This document shows, piece by piece, positions 20,162-29,571 of a stretch of DNA of 64,000 bases (position 1 is the stretch's first letter; every line of letters starts with the position of its first letter). Made by a program: the position numbers and the translations under genes. The DNA lies in the NCBI RefSeq assembly GCF_000423305.1, contig NZ_AUHS01000003.1, positions 186,001-250,000 of the forward strand. The letters run 5' to 3'. Source of the DNA: Legionella moravica DSM 19234 (GTDB lineage Bacteria > Pseudomonadota > Gammaproteobacteria > Legionellales > Legionellaceae). The notes under the pieces were generated by a model, which was given only the letters and a program-made list of their open reading frames with translations, did not search any database and was not told the DNA's origin.

Positions 20162-21991
20162 TTACTGTTGTTGATTAAAATACCCGGGAATGTAGGGATA
20201 TAAAGGAGCTGAAGCCACTTCATTCTCAGGCATATCAAGAACAGGAGCCGATGGTGTTACAGGCATCGAGTGAACAGAGGAAGTACCACTAAAGAACGGG
20301 AATGCAGCACCATTAAACTCATTTACATTTTGCGCTTTAGCCAACAAGTGCTGCATCGCAACCTGGTGTTCATTTAGCTCACTCTCTTTTTCGGCAATAA
20401 GCCGTCCGGATTCTGCAATACTCAGATTGAGATCAGGGAGAGTGTGCTCGCGTAATTCATCAGCTTCTCTGGTATGTTTTAAAATAAGATCTTGATTCGT
20501 GCTTATGGTTTTTGCGTTTCGTGCCATCTGATTGTCCGCAGAGGATTTTTGAAAGTGATACACAACTGCTACAGTTAAAGAAATTACAGTAGCTAAAGCC
20601 AACACTCCTGATAGCGCAAAATACAAGGGACTTACCACAAGCGATCCAATGATTGAAGCGCTGACTAATGCACTGGCGCCAACAAAAAGAGAAACATACA
20701 GTGCATTACTTCTCGAAGAGCCTGCTGATTCACTATTTAGTTTCAACCGTTCATTTTCCTCTGCAAGCTTCTTATTGCTCTGCCTTAATTGCGGGTTAGA
20801 GCGCTCATAATGCTGCAACTTTGCTGTGCATTCGCGGAGCCATTTTTGCTGTTGTTGTAACGTACTTCTCGCCTCACCCAGGGACTTAATCAGTGTTTGT
20901 TCTTGACCGCTCATCTCAAGGTAAATTTTCATCATCCCTGTGATTGTTTTTAATGTATCGCGCTCATAATAACCTAGCTTAAGCTGAGTTGCGCCTTGTA
21001 ATGCTTCGTCAAGTTGAGACACAAACAATGAGTAGCTATTGTTCACGGCACTTTGTACTAATTTAGCTTTTAATCTATTTAATTCATCAATTTTAAGAGT
21101 AATTTTCTGAGTTAGTGCTTCACGGTTTTTCTGTGACAGTTGCATCAAATCAGGATCATCCGTCGTTCGCGCTTGTTCTCTTGCCAGCCGTTCCTGATTT
21201 CTAATGTGCCTTTGTTGTTCACGTTTTGGAAGTTCAACGTCCAATTGTTGCCTTAAATATTTTAAACGCGCTTCTGCCTGATTCTGTTCATTGCGAAGAC
21301 CGCCCAATTGCTGCCCTTCATGAAAAGAATCCGATCTCTTTAATCGAATGACCTCTTTCAATCGGTGAAGCTCGTCATTCAGTCTGTTTTCCTCACGAGC
21401 CAAACCATCCAGAGCAAGTTGATCTTGAATGGAATAAACAACGGGATATAAATTAGGCACTTGTATGCCATTTTGAGGATGCCCATGGACATTGGGTTGA
21501 GGAAGCGCGGGGCTTACCACGTATCGGACTTGAATCGCTCTACGCTCAGTTTTTAGTCGCTCTATAGACCGTTCAACCTGATTAAGGTTTATTTGATATT
21601 CGGAAAGCTGGCTTTGCAGTTGAGCGCTGTACTTGTTTTGCTGATAGATCATAGTTCCAAGCTGGGCCAGCCTGTTTTGTACTGCAGATACTTCCTGGAC
21701 ATAATTCGTTCTTAACAGGCCGTCACTGTTTTTTTCCTGTTCATCATGTATGACCTCTTCAGCATCACTCTTTTTTTGAGACTCACATGCAGCATAGGTA
21801 AGCTGCTCGAGTACCATTTGCTTATCGGCAATGAAGTGTTCATTTAAAAATGTGTCAATTTCGTTTGTAACGCTCGATAAAGGTTTCCGCTCCAGGAGGT
21901 ATTGACGCAGAGTAGGAAAATTGGCTTCGCTAATAACAAGATTGGTTTGATATTTCACTACATCGTTGATAATGATTTCTGATAACGCCAT
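20162..21991 (-). CDS. Large coiled-coil protein with a C-terminal membrane hairpin, possible Dot/Icm effector
   Basis: The 609-residue protein is mostly heptad-rich helix (about 85-425 and 485-560) rich in Gln, Glu, Arg and Leu. It is interrupted by a hydrophobic region (about 429-482) long enough for two transmembrane helices, with a short Pro-rich tail. There is no signal peptide and no known enzymatic motif. Coiled coils with an internal membrane hairpin are common among Legionella proteins sent into host membranes by the Dot/Icm system, but the C-terminus lacks an obvious glutamate-rich signal, so effector status is a hypothesis. The gene sits alone between msrBA and tatB with a 335-base upstream region. 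Confidence 0.75.
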   Translation of the reverse strand: MALSEIIINDVVKYQTNLVISEANFPTLRQYLLERKPLSSVTNEIDTFLNEHFIADKQMVLEQLTYAACESQKKSDAEEVIHDEQEKNSDGLLRTNYVQEVSAVQNRLAQLGTMIYQQNKYSAQLQSQLSEYQINLNQVERSIERLKTERRAIQVRYVVSPALPQPNVHGHPQNGIQVPNLYPVVYSIQDQLALDGLAREENRLNDELHRLKEVIRLKRSDSFHEGQQLGGLRNEQNQAEARLKYLRQQLDVELPKREQQRHIRNQERLAREQARTTDDPDLMQLSQKNREALTQKITLKIDELNRLKAKLVQSAVNNSYSLFVSQLDEALQGATQLKLGYYERDTLKTITGMMKIYLEMSGQEQTLIKSLGEARSTLQQQQKWLRECTAKLQHYERSNPQLRQSNKKLAEENERLKLNSESAGSSRSNALYVSLFVGASALVSASIIGSLVVSPLYFALSGVLALATVISLTVAVVYHFQKSSADNQMARNAKTISTNQDLILKHTREADELREHTLPDLNLSIAESGRLIAEKESELNEHQVAMQHLLAKAQNVNEFNGAAFPFFSGTSSVHSMPVTPSAPVLDMPENEVASAPLYPYIPGYFNQQQ

Positions 21992-22194
21992 GATTCGTGA
22001 CTCCTCAGGTAAATAAATTATTAACTAATTGGTATGTCTTAAACACGTTTGGAATTATGTAGCTTTCAGGCACCTAACCTATATCGAAAGTCCTGGCCCA
22101 TTCCAATGTTCAGCTGTTTGGGCTGGTTCTCTCCTTCTGTACTGTCTTAATTGTCATTGAGTTGGAAGAATTATGTCAGACGAATGTTAAGGAA

Positions 22195-22223
22195 TTGTTA
22201 AATGTATGTTACAAAAATGTAAA
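22195..22223 (+). promoter_or_regulatory. Possible promoter upstream of a 19-codon reading frame
   Basis: TTGTTA and TGTAAA are separated by 17 bases. Both hexamers are imperfect (four of six matches each). Confidence 0.25.
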
Positions 22224-22263
22224 TTTATTCGATTTTTTAGGTATTTGGAAAGGAGTTCAAGGG

Positions 22264-22323
22264 ATGATCGTGTTAAGCGCTAAATTTGATTCATTTAAAT
22301 TCACAACTCATAAACCTCTATAG
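22264..22323 (+). CDS. Possible 19-residue peptide convergent with tatB
   Basis: ATG at 22264 follows a very good SD sequence (AAGGAG, spacing eight) and opens 19 codons to TAG at 22321. The encoded peptide is basic and hydrophobic (MIVLSAKFDSFKF and so on). It ends four bases from the tatB stop codon on the other strand. Support is only the SD and promoter-like sequences; a chance frame is quite possible. Confidence 0.25.
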   Translation: MIVLSAKFDSFKFTTHKPL

Positions 22324-22326
22324 GAT

Positions 22327-22566
22327 TCACGATTCAGATTTGGATTCAATATTCTTATACTCTTCATCTCCAATTTCTGCTTTACGCTTATTTTCCTGCA
22401 ATTGAATCTCATTGAGTTGTTGTTGCCAAAAGATTTCGGCTTGTTCTTTTAATTGATTTAGTTTTCGCAGGAACAGACCAAGATGATTGGCCAGCATAGG
22501 GAGTTTTGATGGCCCGAACACAATGATTGCTACAATAAACGTGACTAAAAACTCGCCACTGCTCAT
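22327..22566 (-). CDS. tatB: Sec-independent translocase subunit TatB
   Basis: The 79-residue protein has one N-terminal transmembrane helix, the FGPSKLP hinge and an amphipathic helix followed by a charged tail, as in TatB, which forms the twin-arginine receptor with TatC. It is shorter than E. coli TatB (171 residues). Its ATG overlaps the tatA stop codon by four bases. tatC is not downstream; it lies about 12 kb away at 34976. Confidence 0.9.
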   Translation of the reverse strand: MSSGEFLVTFIVAIIVFGPSKLPMLANHLGLFLRKLNQLKEQAEIFWQQQLNEIQLQENKRKAEIGDEEYKNIESKSES

Positions 22567-22745
22567 AGTGATTGATCATCCTTTTTTGATTCAGTAGAGT
22601 GGTCATCGCTCATGGCTTTACGAAAATTTTTTATGGCTTCCCCCAGATCGGTGCCAATCGTTTTCAATTTGGAAGTCCCAAATAATGCTACTATAATTCC
22701 CAATATTAATAATAATGATAAAGGGCTGATGCCGCTTAATCCCAT
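22563..22745 (-). CDS. tatA: Sec-independent translocase subunit TatA
   Basis: The 60-residue protein has an N-terminal transmembrane helix, the FGTSKL hinge and an amphipathic helix (GTDLGEAIKNFRKAM), the pattern of the pore-forming Tat subunit. AAGGAG overlaps the end of ubiB and only one base separates the ubiB stop from the tatA start, so the two are co-translated from one transcript. Confidence 0.94.
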   Translation of the reverse strand: MGLSGISPLSLLLILGIIVALFGTSKLKTIGTDLGEAIKNFRKAMSDDHSTESKKDDQSL

Positions 22746-22746
22746 T

Positions 22747-24396
22747 TTAGCTCCTTAATTTACGGTTTATGAGAACAAATAGTCCCGCTACAGCAGCCCC
22801 TACTAAGGCTATAGGAGTCATCTGCTGATAGTCAATTAAATCAAGATAATCGACTGCCGCCAGCGACAAGAATGAAATAAACACGCCTATACCAATGCTG
22901 TTCCATTGAATCATACCTTCCTGATTGTTCACATCTGAATAGTTATGATTCTTTTTTGCGACTAATTCGGCTTTTTTCAACTCCAACACATCGAAAATTA
23001 ATTTCGGCATATTTGGTAATTGCTCGGTAAAAAATGGCAAATTTTCTTTTAATTGATTGAAGAAATTCTTTGGACCAATCTGCTGGCGTAGCCATTTTTC
23101 CAAAAAAGGCTTTGCAGTGACCCACAGATCCAGATCGGGATAAAGCTGTCTTCCTAACCCCTCAACAGCTAATAATGTTTTTTGTAACAAGACTAACTGA
23201 GGTTGAACCTCCATTTGAAACCGTCGCGCCACCTGGAACAATCGTAGTACGACCTGGGCAAATGAAATATCTTTTAAAGGTTTTTCAAATATGGGCTCAC
23301 ATACAGTTCGAATAGCACTCTCAAATTCGTCAACGCGCGTATCTCGAGAAACCCAACCAGACTCAACATGCAGTTCGGCTACTCGTCGATAATCACGGTT
23401 AAAGAAAGCCAATAAATTTTCCGCCAGGTACCGTTTGTCGTTTTCATTTAAAGTACCAATGATGCCAAAATCAATACAAATATACTGGGGTTCCTGAGGA
23501 TGTTTATAAGAAACAAAAATATTTCCCGGATGCATGTCCGCGTGGAAAAAACAGTCACGAAAGACCTGGGTAAAGAAAATTTCTACACCGCGTTCAGCAA
23601 GTTTTTTGATATTAATCTGGTTATCACGCAAACTGGCCACATCAGAGACGGGTATGCCATGAATACGTTCCATAACCAAAATATTGTCACGCGAATAATC
23701 CCAATAGATTTCTGGAATATATAACAGCGGTGAGTTATTGAAATTACGTCGTAATTGAGCCCCATTTGCTGCTTCTCTCAGCAAATCCAGCTCATCTAGT
23801 AATGTATGTTCAAACTCTTTGACTATTTCTTTAGGTTTCAATCGTCGACTTTCGGGCCAGTATCGATCGGCCAATCTGGCGATGGTATACATAATACTGA
23901 TATCTTGTTCGATAATTCGTCGCATGTTCGGTCTGAGAATTTTGACAACAACGTCTTCACCTGATTTCAAAGTGGCTGCATGAACTTGAGCCATAGAAGC
24001 AGATGCCAGAGCATCAGAATCAAACTGAGCAAAAAGTTCATAAGGAGATTTCCCATAGGCTTGTTCAAGCATGGAAATTGCAATATCACTGGCGAATGGA
24101 GGAACTTTATCCTGTAATTTACTTAACTCTTTAGCTATATCCTCAGGAAGTATATCGGGTCGGGTTGACAGAGCCTGACCAAATTTTATAAAAATAGGAC
24201 CCAATTCTTCCAGAGTCTTCCGCAGGGCTTGCCCTCGAGTGAGCTTTTCCTTTCGCAACCAATTCCATGGATTTAAATAAACAATAAAGCGCAGGGGCGC
24301 GAAAAGTCTAAGAGATACGACCACGTTATCCAATCCATTGCGGGCAAGAATAAAATTAATATGGATAAGGCGAATTATTTGCTTCATTGATTTCAT
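22747..24396 (-). CDS. ubiB: Ubiquinone biosynthesis protein UbiB (ADCK-like kinase family)
   Basis: The 549-residue protein is an atypical protein-kinase-like ATPase required for aerobic ubiquinone biosynthesis. It shows the family KxGQ motif in [16 protein letters not shown], the Ala-rich nucleotide loop ASASMAQVH, the HADMHPGN catalytic segment and the IDFG metal site. Two transmembrane helices lie at the C-terminus. It belongs to the ubiE-ubiJ-ubiB-tatA-tatB cluster, the same order as in E. coli. Confidence 0.95.
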   Translation of the reverse strand: MKSMKQIIRLIHINFILARNGLDNVVVSLRLFAPLRFIVYLNPWNWLRKEKLTRGQALRKTLEELGPIFIKFGQALSTRPDILPEDIAKELSKLQDKVPPFASDIAISMLEQAYGKSPYELFAQFDSDALASASMAQVHAATLKSGEDVVVKILRPNMRRIIEQDISIMYTIARLADRYWPESRRLKPKEIVKEFEHTLLDELDLLREAANGAQLRRNFNNSPLLYIPEIYWDYSRDNILVMERIHGIPVSDVASLRDNQINIKKLAERGVEIFFTQVFRDCFFHADMHPGNIFVSYKHPQEPQYICIDFGIIGTLNENDKRYLAENLLAFFNRDYRRVAELHVESGWVSRDTRVDEFESAIRTVCEPIFEKPLKDISFAQVVLRLFQVARRFQMEVQPQLVLLQKTLLAVEGLGRQLYPDLDLWVTAKPFLEKWLRQQIGPKNFFNQLKENLPFFTEQLPNMPKLIFDVLELKKAELVAKKNHNYSDVNNQEGMIQWNSIGIGVFISFLSLAAVDYLDLIDYQQMTPIALVGAAVAGLFVLINRKLRS

Positions 24397-24546
24397 GACA
24401 ACTCATCAGTTAATAATCGTGATGTTGGTTTCCATTGTACACCGTAGATACAATGTAATCTGGAGATTCGCTTGGAGATTGCTAAAAGTGCTTCTGTGAC
24501 TTTAATAGATAAAGTCAAGTGACTATCAAATAACTGCTTCATTCGA

Positions 24547-25164
24547 TTAATGAGTTTCATTATCGTTCAACAATTGGTTCACATGCGCCTGCAATCTTTC
24601 AACACTTAATGATAATTCATCGACATCATTATAAAAATCTTCAAGTTCATTTCTCGATGGAAGAACACGTAATTCTTCCTGAAGAAATTCGGTGACATTA
24701 TGACGCATGGATTCACTAAATTGATTTTTAAACTCCATACCCTTGCGTATAAAAGAACCAATTTGGTGGGCAACCACATCGCCAGTAAAATGAGCTAAAT
24801 GGCCTTCCCAATCAATGTCCATCTCATCGAATAAATGTTTTACCTGCTGCCCAAACTCGATATCACCAGACATCCTGATTTTATCATTGAATAAAGAGCG
24901 TGCTTTTGATGGGGGCAATAAACTAAGGCGTATTAAACCGATAGGGTTGCTATGAATTACCGTATCCGCATGGCCGTCATACTGATCCAGAAGTTGCATT
25001 TCCCCATCAATGAATTGAATAAAAAAACGGACATTTAATGGAGCAACAACCATTTCCAGCACTTTTCCATGCAGGGCAATCTGTTTGTCACGCATTGAAT
25101 CATCGAGGCTCATTGCCTGATTAATTGCTTTTTGTAATGCTTTTAAAGTGTATTTTTTTAGCAT
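24547..25164 (-). CDS. ubiJ: Ubiquinone biosynthesis accessory factor UbiJ (SCP2 domain)
   Basis: The protein has an N-terminal SCP2-like lipid-binding domain and a C-terminal coiled coil, the layout of UbiJ, which with UbiK and the Ubi enzymes forms the soluble ubiquinone-synthesis complex. The position between ubiE and ubiB supports the call. I take ATG 25164 (MLKKYTLKALQ) as start: GAG is six bases upstream and it begins just after the ubiE stop. A longer frame from 25212 would overlap ubiE. Confidence 0.88.
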   Translation of the reverse strand: MLKKYTLKALQKAINQAMSLDDSMRDKQIALHGKVLEMVVAPLNVRFFIQFIDGEMQLLDQYDGHADTVIHSNPIGLIRLSLLPPSKARSLFNDKIRMSGDIEFGQQVKHLFDEMDIDWEGHLAHFTGDVVAHQIGSFIRKGMEFKNQFSESMRHNVTEFLQEELRVLPSRNELEDFYNDVDELSLSVERLQAHVNQLLNDNETH

Positions 25165-25171
25165 ATTAAAC

Positions 25172-25924
25172 TCAATATTTATAGGCAACGTGCAAGGCAA
25201 CAATGCCTCCACTCAGATTATGATATTGGCAATCTTCAAAACCGGCTTTTTCTATCATCTCTTTTAAATCATCCTGATTTGGATGCATGCGTATTGACTC
25301 AGCAAGATATTGATAGCTTTCTTCATCCTGGGCAATAAATTTGCCTACTTTAGGCAGGATATTAAACGAATACCAGTCATAAACTGGCTTTAACCCGGGT
25401 AGAGTTGGAGTTGAAAATTCAAGTACCATAAGCTTGCCTCCAGGTTTACAGACACGGTACATGGAGCGCAGGGCTTCCTCTTTATCCGTAACATTTCGCA
25501 AACCAAACCCCATAGTGATGCAATGAAAGGTATTATCCGCAAAAGGCAGGCATTGCGCATTCCCTTGAACAAAATTAATGTTTCTAAATAAACCTTCATC
25601 AAGTAATCGGTCGCGTCCGACATTAAGCATTGCTGAATTAATATCAGCAAGAACTACCTGGCCACTATCACCAACTTTCCTGGATAGCAAACGAGTTAAA
25701 TCGCCACTTCCCCCAGCCAAATCCAGAACCGTTTGTCCTGGTCGAACCTGACTTAATTCTATCGTAAATCGTTTCCAGAGGTGATGGATTCCAAGCGACA
25801 TTAAATTATTCATTAAATCGTAGCTTTTAGCGACCGAATGAAAAACATCCGCAACTTTTTTTTCTTTTTCATCCCAGGCTACGGATTTGAAGCCAAAATG
25901 AGTCGATTTTTCCTGATTATTCAT
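25172..25924 (-). CDS. ubiE: Demethylmenaquinone/2-methoxy-6-polyprenyl-benzoquinol methyltransferase
   Basis: This is a class I SAM-dependent C-methyltransferase of ubiquinone synthesis. The 250-residue protein carries UbiE signatures: [17 protein letters not shown], the SAM loop [12 protein letters not shown], and [25 protein letters not shown] (shown by its ends). No menaquinone genes are in the window. It is the first gene of the ubi-tat operon or follows the DUF1841 gene by 28 bases. Confidence 0.96.
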   Translation of the reverse strand: MNNQEKSTHFGFKSVAWDEKEKKVADVFHSVAKSYDLMNNLMSLGIHHLWKRFTIELSQVRPGQTVLDLAGGSGDLTRLLSRKVGDSGQVVLADINSAMLNVGRDRLLDEGLFRNINFVQGNAQCLPFADNTFHCITMGFGLRNVTDKEEALRSMYRVCKPGGKLMVLEFSTPTLPGLKPVYDWYSFNILPKVGKFIAQDEESYQYLAESIRMHPNQDDLKEMIEKAGFEDCQYHNLSGGIVALHVAYKY

Positions 25925-25952
25925 AAATAACCTGGTTGAATAGTTAAAAAAC

Positions 25953-26399
25953 TTATCTTAACTGATTATCATCAATATACCCAGACAATGCATTCAAATA
26001 ATGCTGTTCATCAGGCGGCATATTATTTTTTTGAGAACTCCATAAACACTCCGCTAATTGTTCCATGATTAAATGTTCAACAGCTAAAGTGTCTTTATAT
26101 TTCTTGACCAGAGCATGATAAACAGCACGAATTCCTTCAGGGCGATCTGTGCTGATTTGTTCTCGTACCGCCAAATGTAACCCCATATGAAGAAAGGGAT
26201 TGGTTTCACCTAATTCAGGGTAATAAGCATGCTCTTGAAATTTAGAGCTTTGCTCAAGAATTTTATGATATTCAGGATGAACCAGTATCACCTGAACGAT
26301 TTCATTTTCCAAAGGACTCAGCAGTTGCTTTTGTTGGTATTTATTCCAACTGGTAAAAAACATCTGTCTGGTGTCCTGAATTGTATCCCCGTATAACAT
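25953..26399 (-). CDS. DUF1841 family protein
   Basis: A protein of about 148 residues with the DUF1841 pattern: N-terminal [12 protein letters not shown], a central HPEYHKIL, and [15 protein letters not shown] followed by [13 protein letters not shown]. The family is conserved in beta- and gammaproteobacteria and has no known function. ATG 26399 ([12 protein letters not shown]) matches the usual start; a TTG at 26414 would add five residues. It lies just upstream of ubiE and may share its promoter. Confidence 0.82.
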   Translation of the reverse strand: MLYGDTIQDTRQMFFTSWNKYQQKQLLSPLENEIVQVILVHPEYHKILEQSSKFQEHAYYPELGETNPFLHMGLHLAVREQISTDRPEGIRAVYHALVKKYKDTLAVEHLIMEQLAECLWSSQKNNMPPDEQHYLNALSGYIDDNQLR

Positions 26400-26553
26400 G
26401 CTGTACCAAATCAATTAAAAGGCTGATTTTAACTGATTGAAATTATAACAACAATGGTGAGCAGCAAATAGGGCTTTTTCAGGCATAATGAACAATCCAT
26501 CCCGAGCTTAAATAAAACTCAAACTCAGCTTTAATAGCCATGGGTTGTTTCGC

Positions 26554-27747
26554 TTATTCACTTCGTAATGAGACCATAGGTTCAAGCTTTGCTGCCCGAC
26601 GAGCTGGATAAAAACCAAAGAAAATTCCCGTTGCCGCAGAGACTAAAAAACCGGCTATAGGAGGAAGTAAATAAATTGAGAAAGACCAGTCACTAAAATA
26701 TGCCACTATGCGGGTAAAGATGAGCCCCAGGATCACGCCAAGAATTCCACCCAACAAAGAGAGCATCACAGACTCCACCAAAAAGAGGGCTTGAATCTCG
26801 CTGTTTTTTGCTCCAACTGCTTTTCTAATACCTATTTCCTTTTTTCGCTCACTGACTGAAACCAGCATCACATTCATCACCCCAATGCCTCCAACAAGCA
26901 AAGAGATACCGCCAATAACCGCAAGTAACAAGGTGAATATACGCCCCTGACTTTCCATACTAGCAATGATTTGTTTGGCACTACGTGGGAATATACTTAA
27001 TTTTGGTGCGAATGAACTGATCATTTGTTTTATTTGATCAATGACTTCATCTATAGGACTGTCGGGTTTTAGAAGAACTACCGCATTATTTATTTTTGCA
27101 TCTTTGCTCACCAGACTGATGCCTGCAATAGGAATTATTGCCGCCTGATTAATGTCTTCATTAAAAAATCCGCTTTCTTTCCAATGACGTGCAATACCGA
27201 TAATGGTGTATAAAGACTGACCGATGCGGAGCTGTTTCCCAATCGGATCGTCCATACTGATTTCTTTTATTTGCTGTGCCAATCCATCACCAATCACACA
27301 AAAATGTTCAAACGACTCAACAAAAGAGACAAAATGTCCCTGAGCCAAATCAACATGCACAATCTCAGCTAAATGTTCATCTGCGCCAATAACAACCCCC
27401 TGCATCAGTTTCCCTTGAAAACTAAGCTGTTGATAGGCCGTACTGTATGGGGCAATTTTTACTATATACGGAATTTGCTCTGCCAATTTTTGCCATTGAT
27501 CAACGGATAGGGAATCCTCACCACTGCGCGATTTACTTGGCACTTTTTGATACACTGAAACGGCTAATAAATCAGTTCCCAATGCCTTGAATTGCGCCAG
27601 AGCTTTTTCTGTAGCCAACTGGCCGCAACTAATTAAAGCAACAACCGCAGCAGTACCCACCAAAATTCCAAGCACCGCTAAAATGGAGCGTAATTTTGAA
27701 GCGGTTAAATTAACTAGAGCTTGCTGACAATGGTTTACAAAATTCAT
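26554..27747 (-). CDS. MacB-type ABC transporter permease
   Basis: The 397-residue protein has one N-terminal transmembrane helix, a large periplasmic MacB_PCD domain (about 45-235) and a C-terminal FtsX-type three-helix domain containing VSERKKEIGIRKAVGA. Unlike E. coli MacB the ATPase is a separate protein, encoded by the upstream gene with a four-base overlap. With the adaptor and TolC-like genes it forms a complete mechanotransmission exporter for macrolides, peptides or lipids; the substrate is unknown. Confidence 0.92.
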   Translation of the reverse strand: MNFVNHCQQALVNLTASKLRSILAVLGILVGTAAVVALISCGQLATEKALAQFKALGTDLLAVSVYQKVPSKSRSGEDSLSVDQWQKLAEQIPYIVKIAPYSTAYQQLSFQGKLMQGVVIGADEHLAEIVHVDLAQGHFVSFVESFEHFCVIGDGLAQQIKEISMDDPIGKQLRIGQSLYTIIGIARHWKESGFFNEDINQAAIIPIAGISLVSKDAKINNAVVLLKPDSPIDEVIDQIKQMISSFAPKLSIFPRSAKQIIASMESQGRIFTLLLAVIGGISLLVGGIGVMNVMLVSVSERKKEIGIRKAVGAKNSEIQALFLVESVMLSLLGGILGVILGLIFTRIVAYFSDWSFSIYLLPPIAGFLVSAATGIFFGFYPARRAAKLEPMVSLRSE

Positions 27748-28433
27748 TGGCCAGACTCCGCCACGACGACTCCATCAGCTAAAGTAATTCTACGCCGACA
27801 TTGTGCCGCGACATGTTCATCATGGGTTACCATGATAATAGTACGGCCTTCATCATGCAGTGCTAAAAACAGATTCATTACTTCGGAGCCTGTACGCGAA
27901 TCCAAGGCGCCTGTCGGTTCATCAGCAAGGATCACTTGAGGTTCCGTAACCAAAGCCCTGGCGATTGCAATTCGTTGTTGTTGACCACCCGATAATTGCA
28001 TTGGCCGATGAGATGCGAATTGCGCCATCCCTACTTTTTCGAGTACCTGCATCACTTTGTCTTTGATTTCCGTAGCAGGCGTACCTCTATAAGTCAAAGG
28101 CAAAGCAACATTTTGCATTGCCGTAAATCGAGGGAGCAAATTAAACTGCTGAAAGACAAAACCAATGCTTTGATTGCGTAGCTCGGCAGATTCATCATCA
28201 CTTAAACCTGCCACATTCCTGTTCTTTAAAATATAAGATCCTGAATCCGGCTTATCCAGTAAACCAATAATATTCATCAAAGTTGATTTTCCAGAACCTG
28301 AAGCACCCACGATGGCAAGCAAATCCCCCTGATTTACCGTCAAGGAAACCTCTTTTAAAACAGTACTGCTAATCCCTTCAAGCTGATAGGTTTTTACCAA
28401 ATCCCTGAGCGTAATCAAGGGTTCATTAGTCAT
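27744..28433 (-). CDS. MacB/LolD-type ABC transporter ATPase
   Basis: The protein has Walker A GASGSGKSTL, Q-loop, ABC signature LSGGQQQR, Walker B VILADEPTGALD and the switch histidine in VTHDEH, and belongs to the MacB/LolD/FtsE group. The ATG at 28433 (MTNEPLITL) gives the normal length of about 230 residues and overlaps the adaptor gene stop by eight bases. The gene overlaps the permease gene by four bases. The product should power the adjacent permease. Confidence 0.93.
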   Translation of the reverse strand: MTNEPLITLRDLVKTYQLEGISSTVLKEVSLTVNQGDLLAIVGASGSGKSTLMNIIGLLDKPDSGSYILKNRNVAGLSDDESAELRNQSIGFVFQQFNLLPRFTAMQNVALPLTYRGTPATEIKDKVMQVLEKVGMAQFASHRPMQLSGGQQQRIAIARALVTEPQVILADEPTGALDSRTGSEVMNLFLALHDEGRTIIMVTHDEHVAAQCRRRITLADGVVVAESGQ

Positions 28434-29571
28434 AAACCACCACATCGCCATCTTTAAGCCCCGACTCAATCACAACCGAATCCGCCTGCGCCGGGCCGGT
28501 GGTAATAATGCGTTTTTCAATAGAGCCTTGAGCCAATCTTAAGTTAACAATGCTGTTTCCCTTCTCACGCTTTACTGCAGCAATAGGAACCAATAATTGA
28601 TTATCACTCGCTACATTGAGCTCAATAGCTGCACTCATACCCACTTTGATCCAGGGTTGTTGTTCCGGTGTCAAAGACTTTACCTCGACTACTGCAGTAA
28701 ATGACGGCAATCCGCCACCACTGGTATTTGAGGCTTGTGCATTGACGGCGACCAAGGTGCCTTTTAATTGATGTTTACCAAAAGCAACACCACTTATCGT
28801 TGCATTCATCCCGGGGCGGATCTTGTCTATATCTATTTCAGGAACGTCGATTTCAATACTAATTCCTTTCAAATCACCAATTAAAGCAATAACTTGCCCT
28901 GATTTCACTGAAGAACCTACCGTTACTCGTGCCGATTTATCTTCCCCAGATTTTGGAGGATACAACATGACCCCGTCACTGGGGGCTTTTAATCGAATAA
29001 TATTATGGTTTGAGGTTAATATTGTTCGTACCTTTTCAAAGTCCGCCAGACTCAAATCAGAAAAATTCTGGGATTTATTCTCATCCATTTTTTCCAGCAA
29101 CTCAGTAAGCTTACGGGTGGCTTGCATCAAGGTAACCCTAGCAGTATCGACACCGGATTTTTCACTCAAAAAATTATTTTTAGACAACAGGCCAGCATCC
29201 CATAACTCTTGAGTCCCAATAAATTTGGCCTTGGCAATGGAGTAGCTGTCTTTGGCTTTAAGATAGTCAGTTAAGGTATCATTGTACTGCTTCTGCAATT
29301 CAGTGGAATTCAGCGTTAACACGACATCGCCTTTCCTGACCATCTGACCGTAATGAAAATTCATTGATTCAACTACTGCGTCCATTGGACTGGTCAGTGT
29401 ACTTTCATGCAAAGGCTGAATGGTTCCAGTGAAATGCAAAGTTTTATGTAAGGGTTGAGGCTTTACCGTATAAGCATTCAACGTGCTGGCCTTAGGCTTA
29501 TCCTGGCTGCCGCATGCTGACAGAATGCCGGTTACCACCAAGCTCATAATAATTTGTACGTATTTATTCAT
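28426..29571 (-). CDS. MacA/HlyD-type periplasmic adaptor lipoprotein
   Basis: The 381-residue membrane-fusion protein has a lipoprotein signal peptide with lipobox LSAC, so it is anchored to the inner membrane by lipid. It contains the split lipoyl (biotinyl-like) domain, an alpha-helical hairpin rich in Lys and Leu (about 90-165) that should reach the TolC-like channel, and a beta-barrel domain. It overlaps the TolC-like gene by four bases upstream and the ATPase gene downstream. Confidence 0.9.
   Translation of the reverse strand: MNKYVQIIMSLVVTGILSACGSQDKPKASTLNAYTVKPQPLHKTLHFTGTIQPLHESTLTSPMDAVVESMNFHYGQMVRKGDVVLTLNSTELQKQYNDTLTDYLKAKDSYSIAKAKFIGTQELWDAGLLSKNNFLSEKSGVDTARVTLMQATRKLTELLEKMDENKSQNFSDLSLADFEKVRTILTSNHNIIRLKAPSDGVMLYPPKSGEDKSARVTVGSSVKSGQVIALIGDLKGISIEIDVPEIDIDKIRPGMNATISGVAFGKHQLKGTLVAVNAQASNTSGGGLPSFTAVVEVKSLTPEQQPWIKVGMSAAIELNVASDNQLLVPIAAVKREKGNSIVNLRLAQGSIEKRIITTGPAQADSVVIESGLKDGDVVVYD

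Larger units (their letters stand above)
21992..22326. other. 335-base intergenic region between tatB and the coiled-coil gene
   Basis: It should hold the promoter of the 609-residue coiled-coil gene on the minus strand. A GTTAATAAT near the gene resembles half of a PmrA box but lies within about 40 bases of the ATG, which is too close to be convincing. The plus strand carries a possible short peptide gene at 22264-22323 with its own promoter-like sequence. Confidence 0.5.

Noticed and set aside
21992-22060. PmrA box upstream of the coiled-coil gene
   Set aside because: GTTAATAAT fits only half of the consensus and lies too near the start codon.
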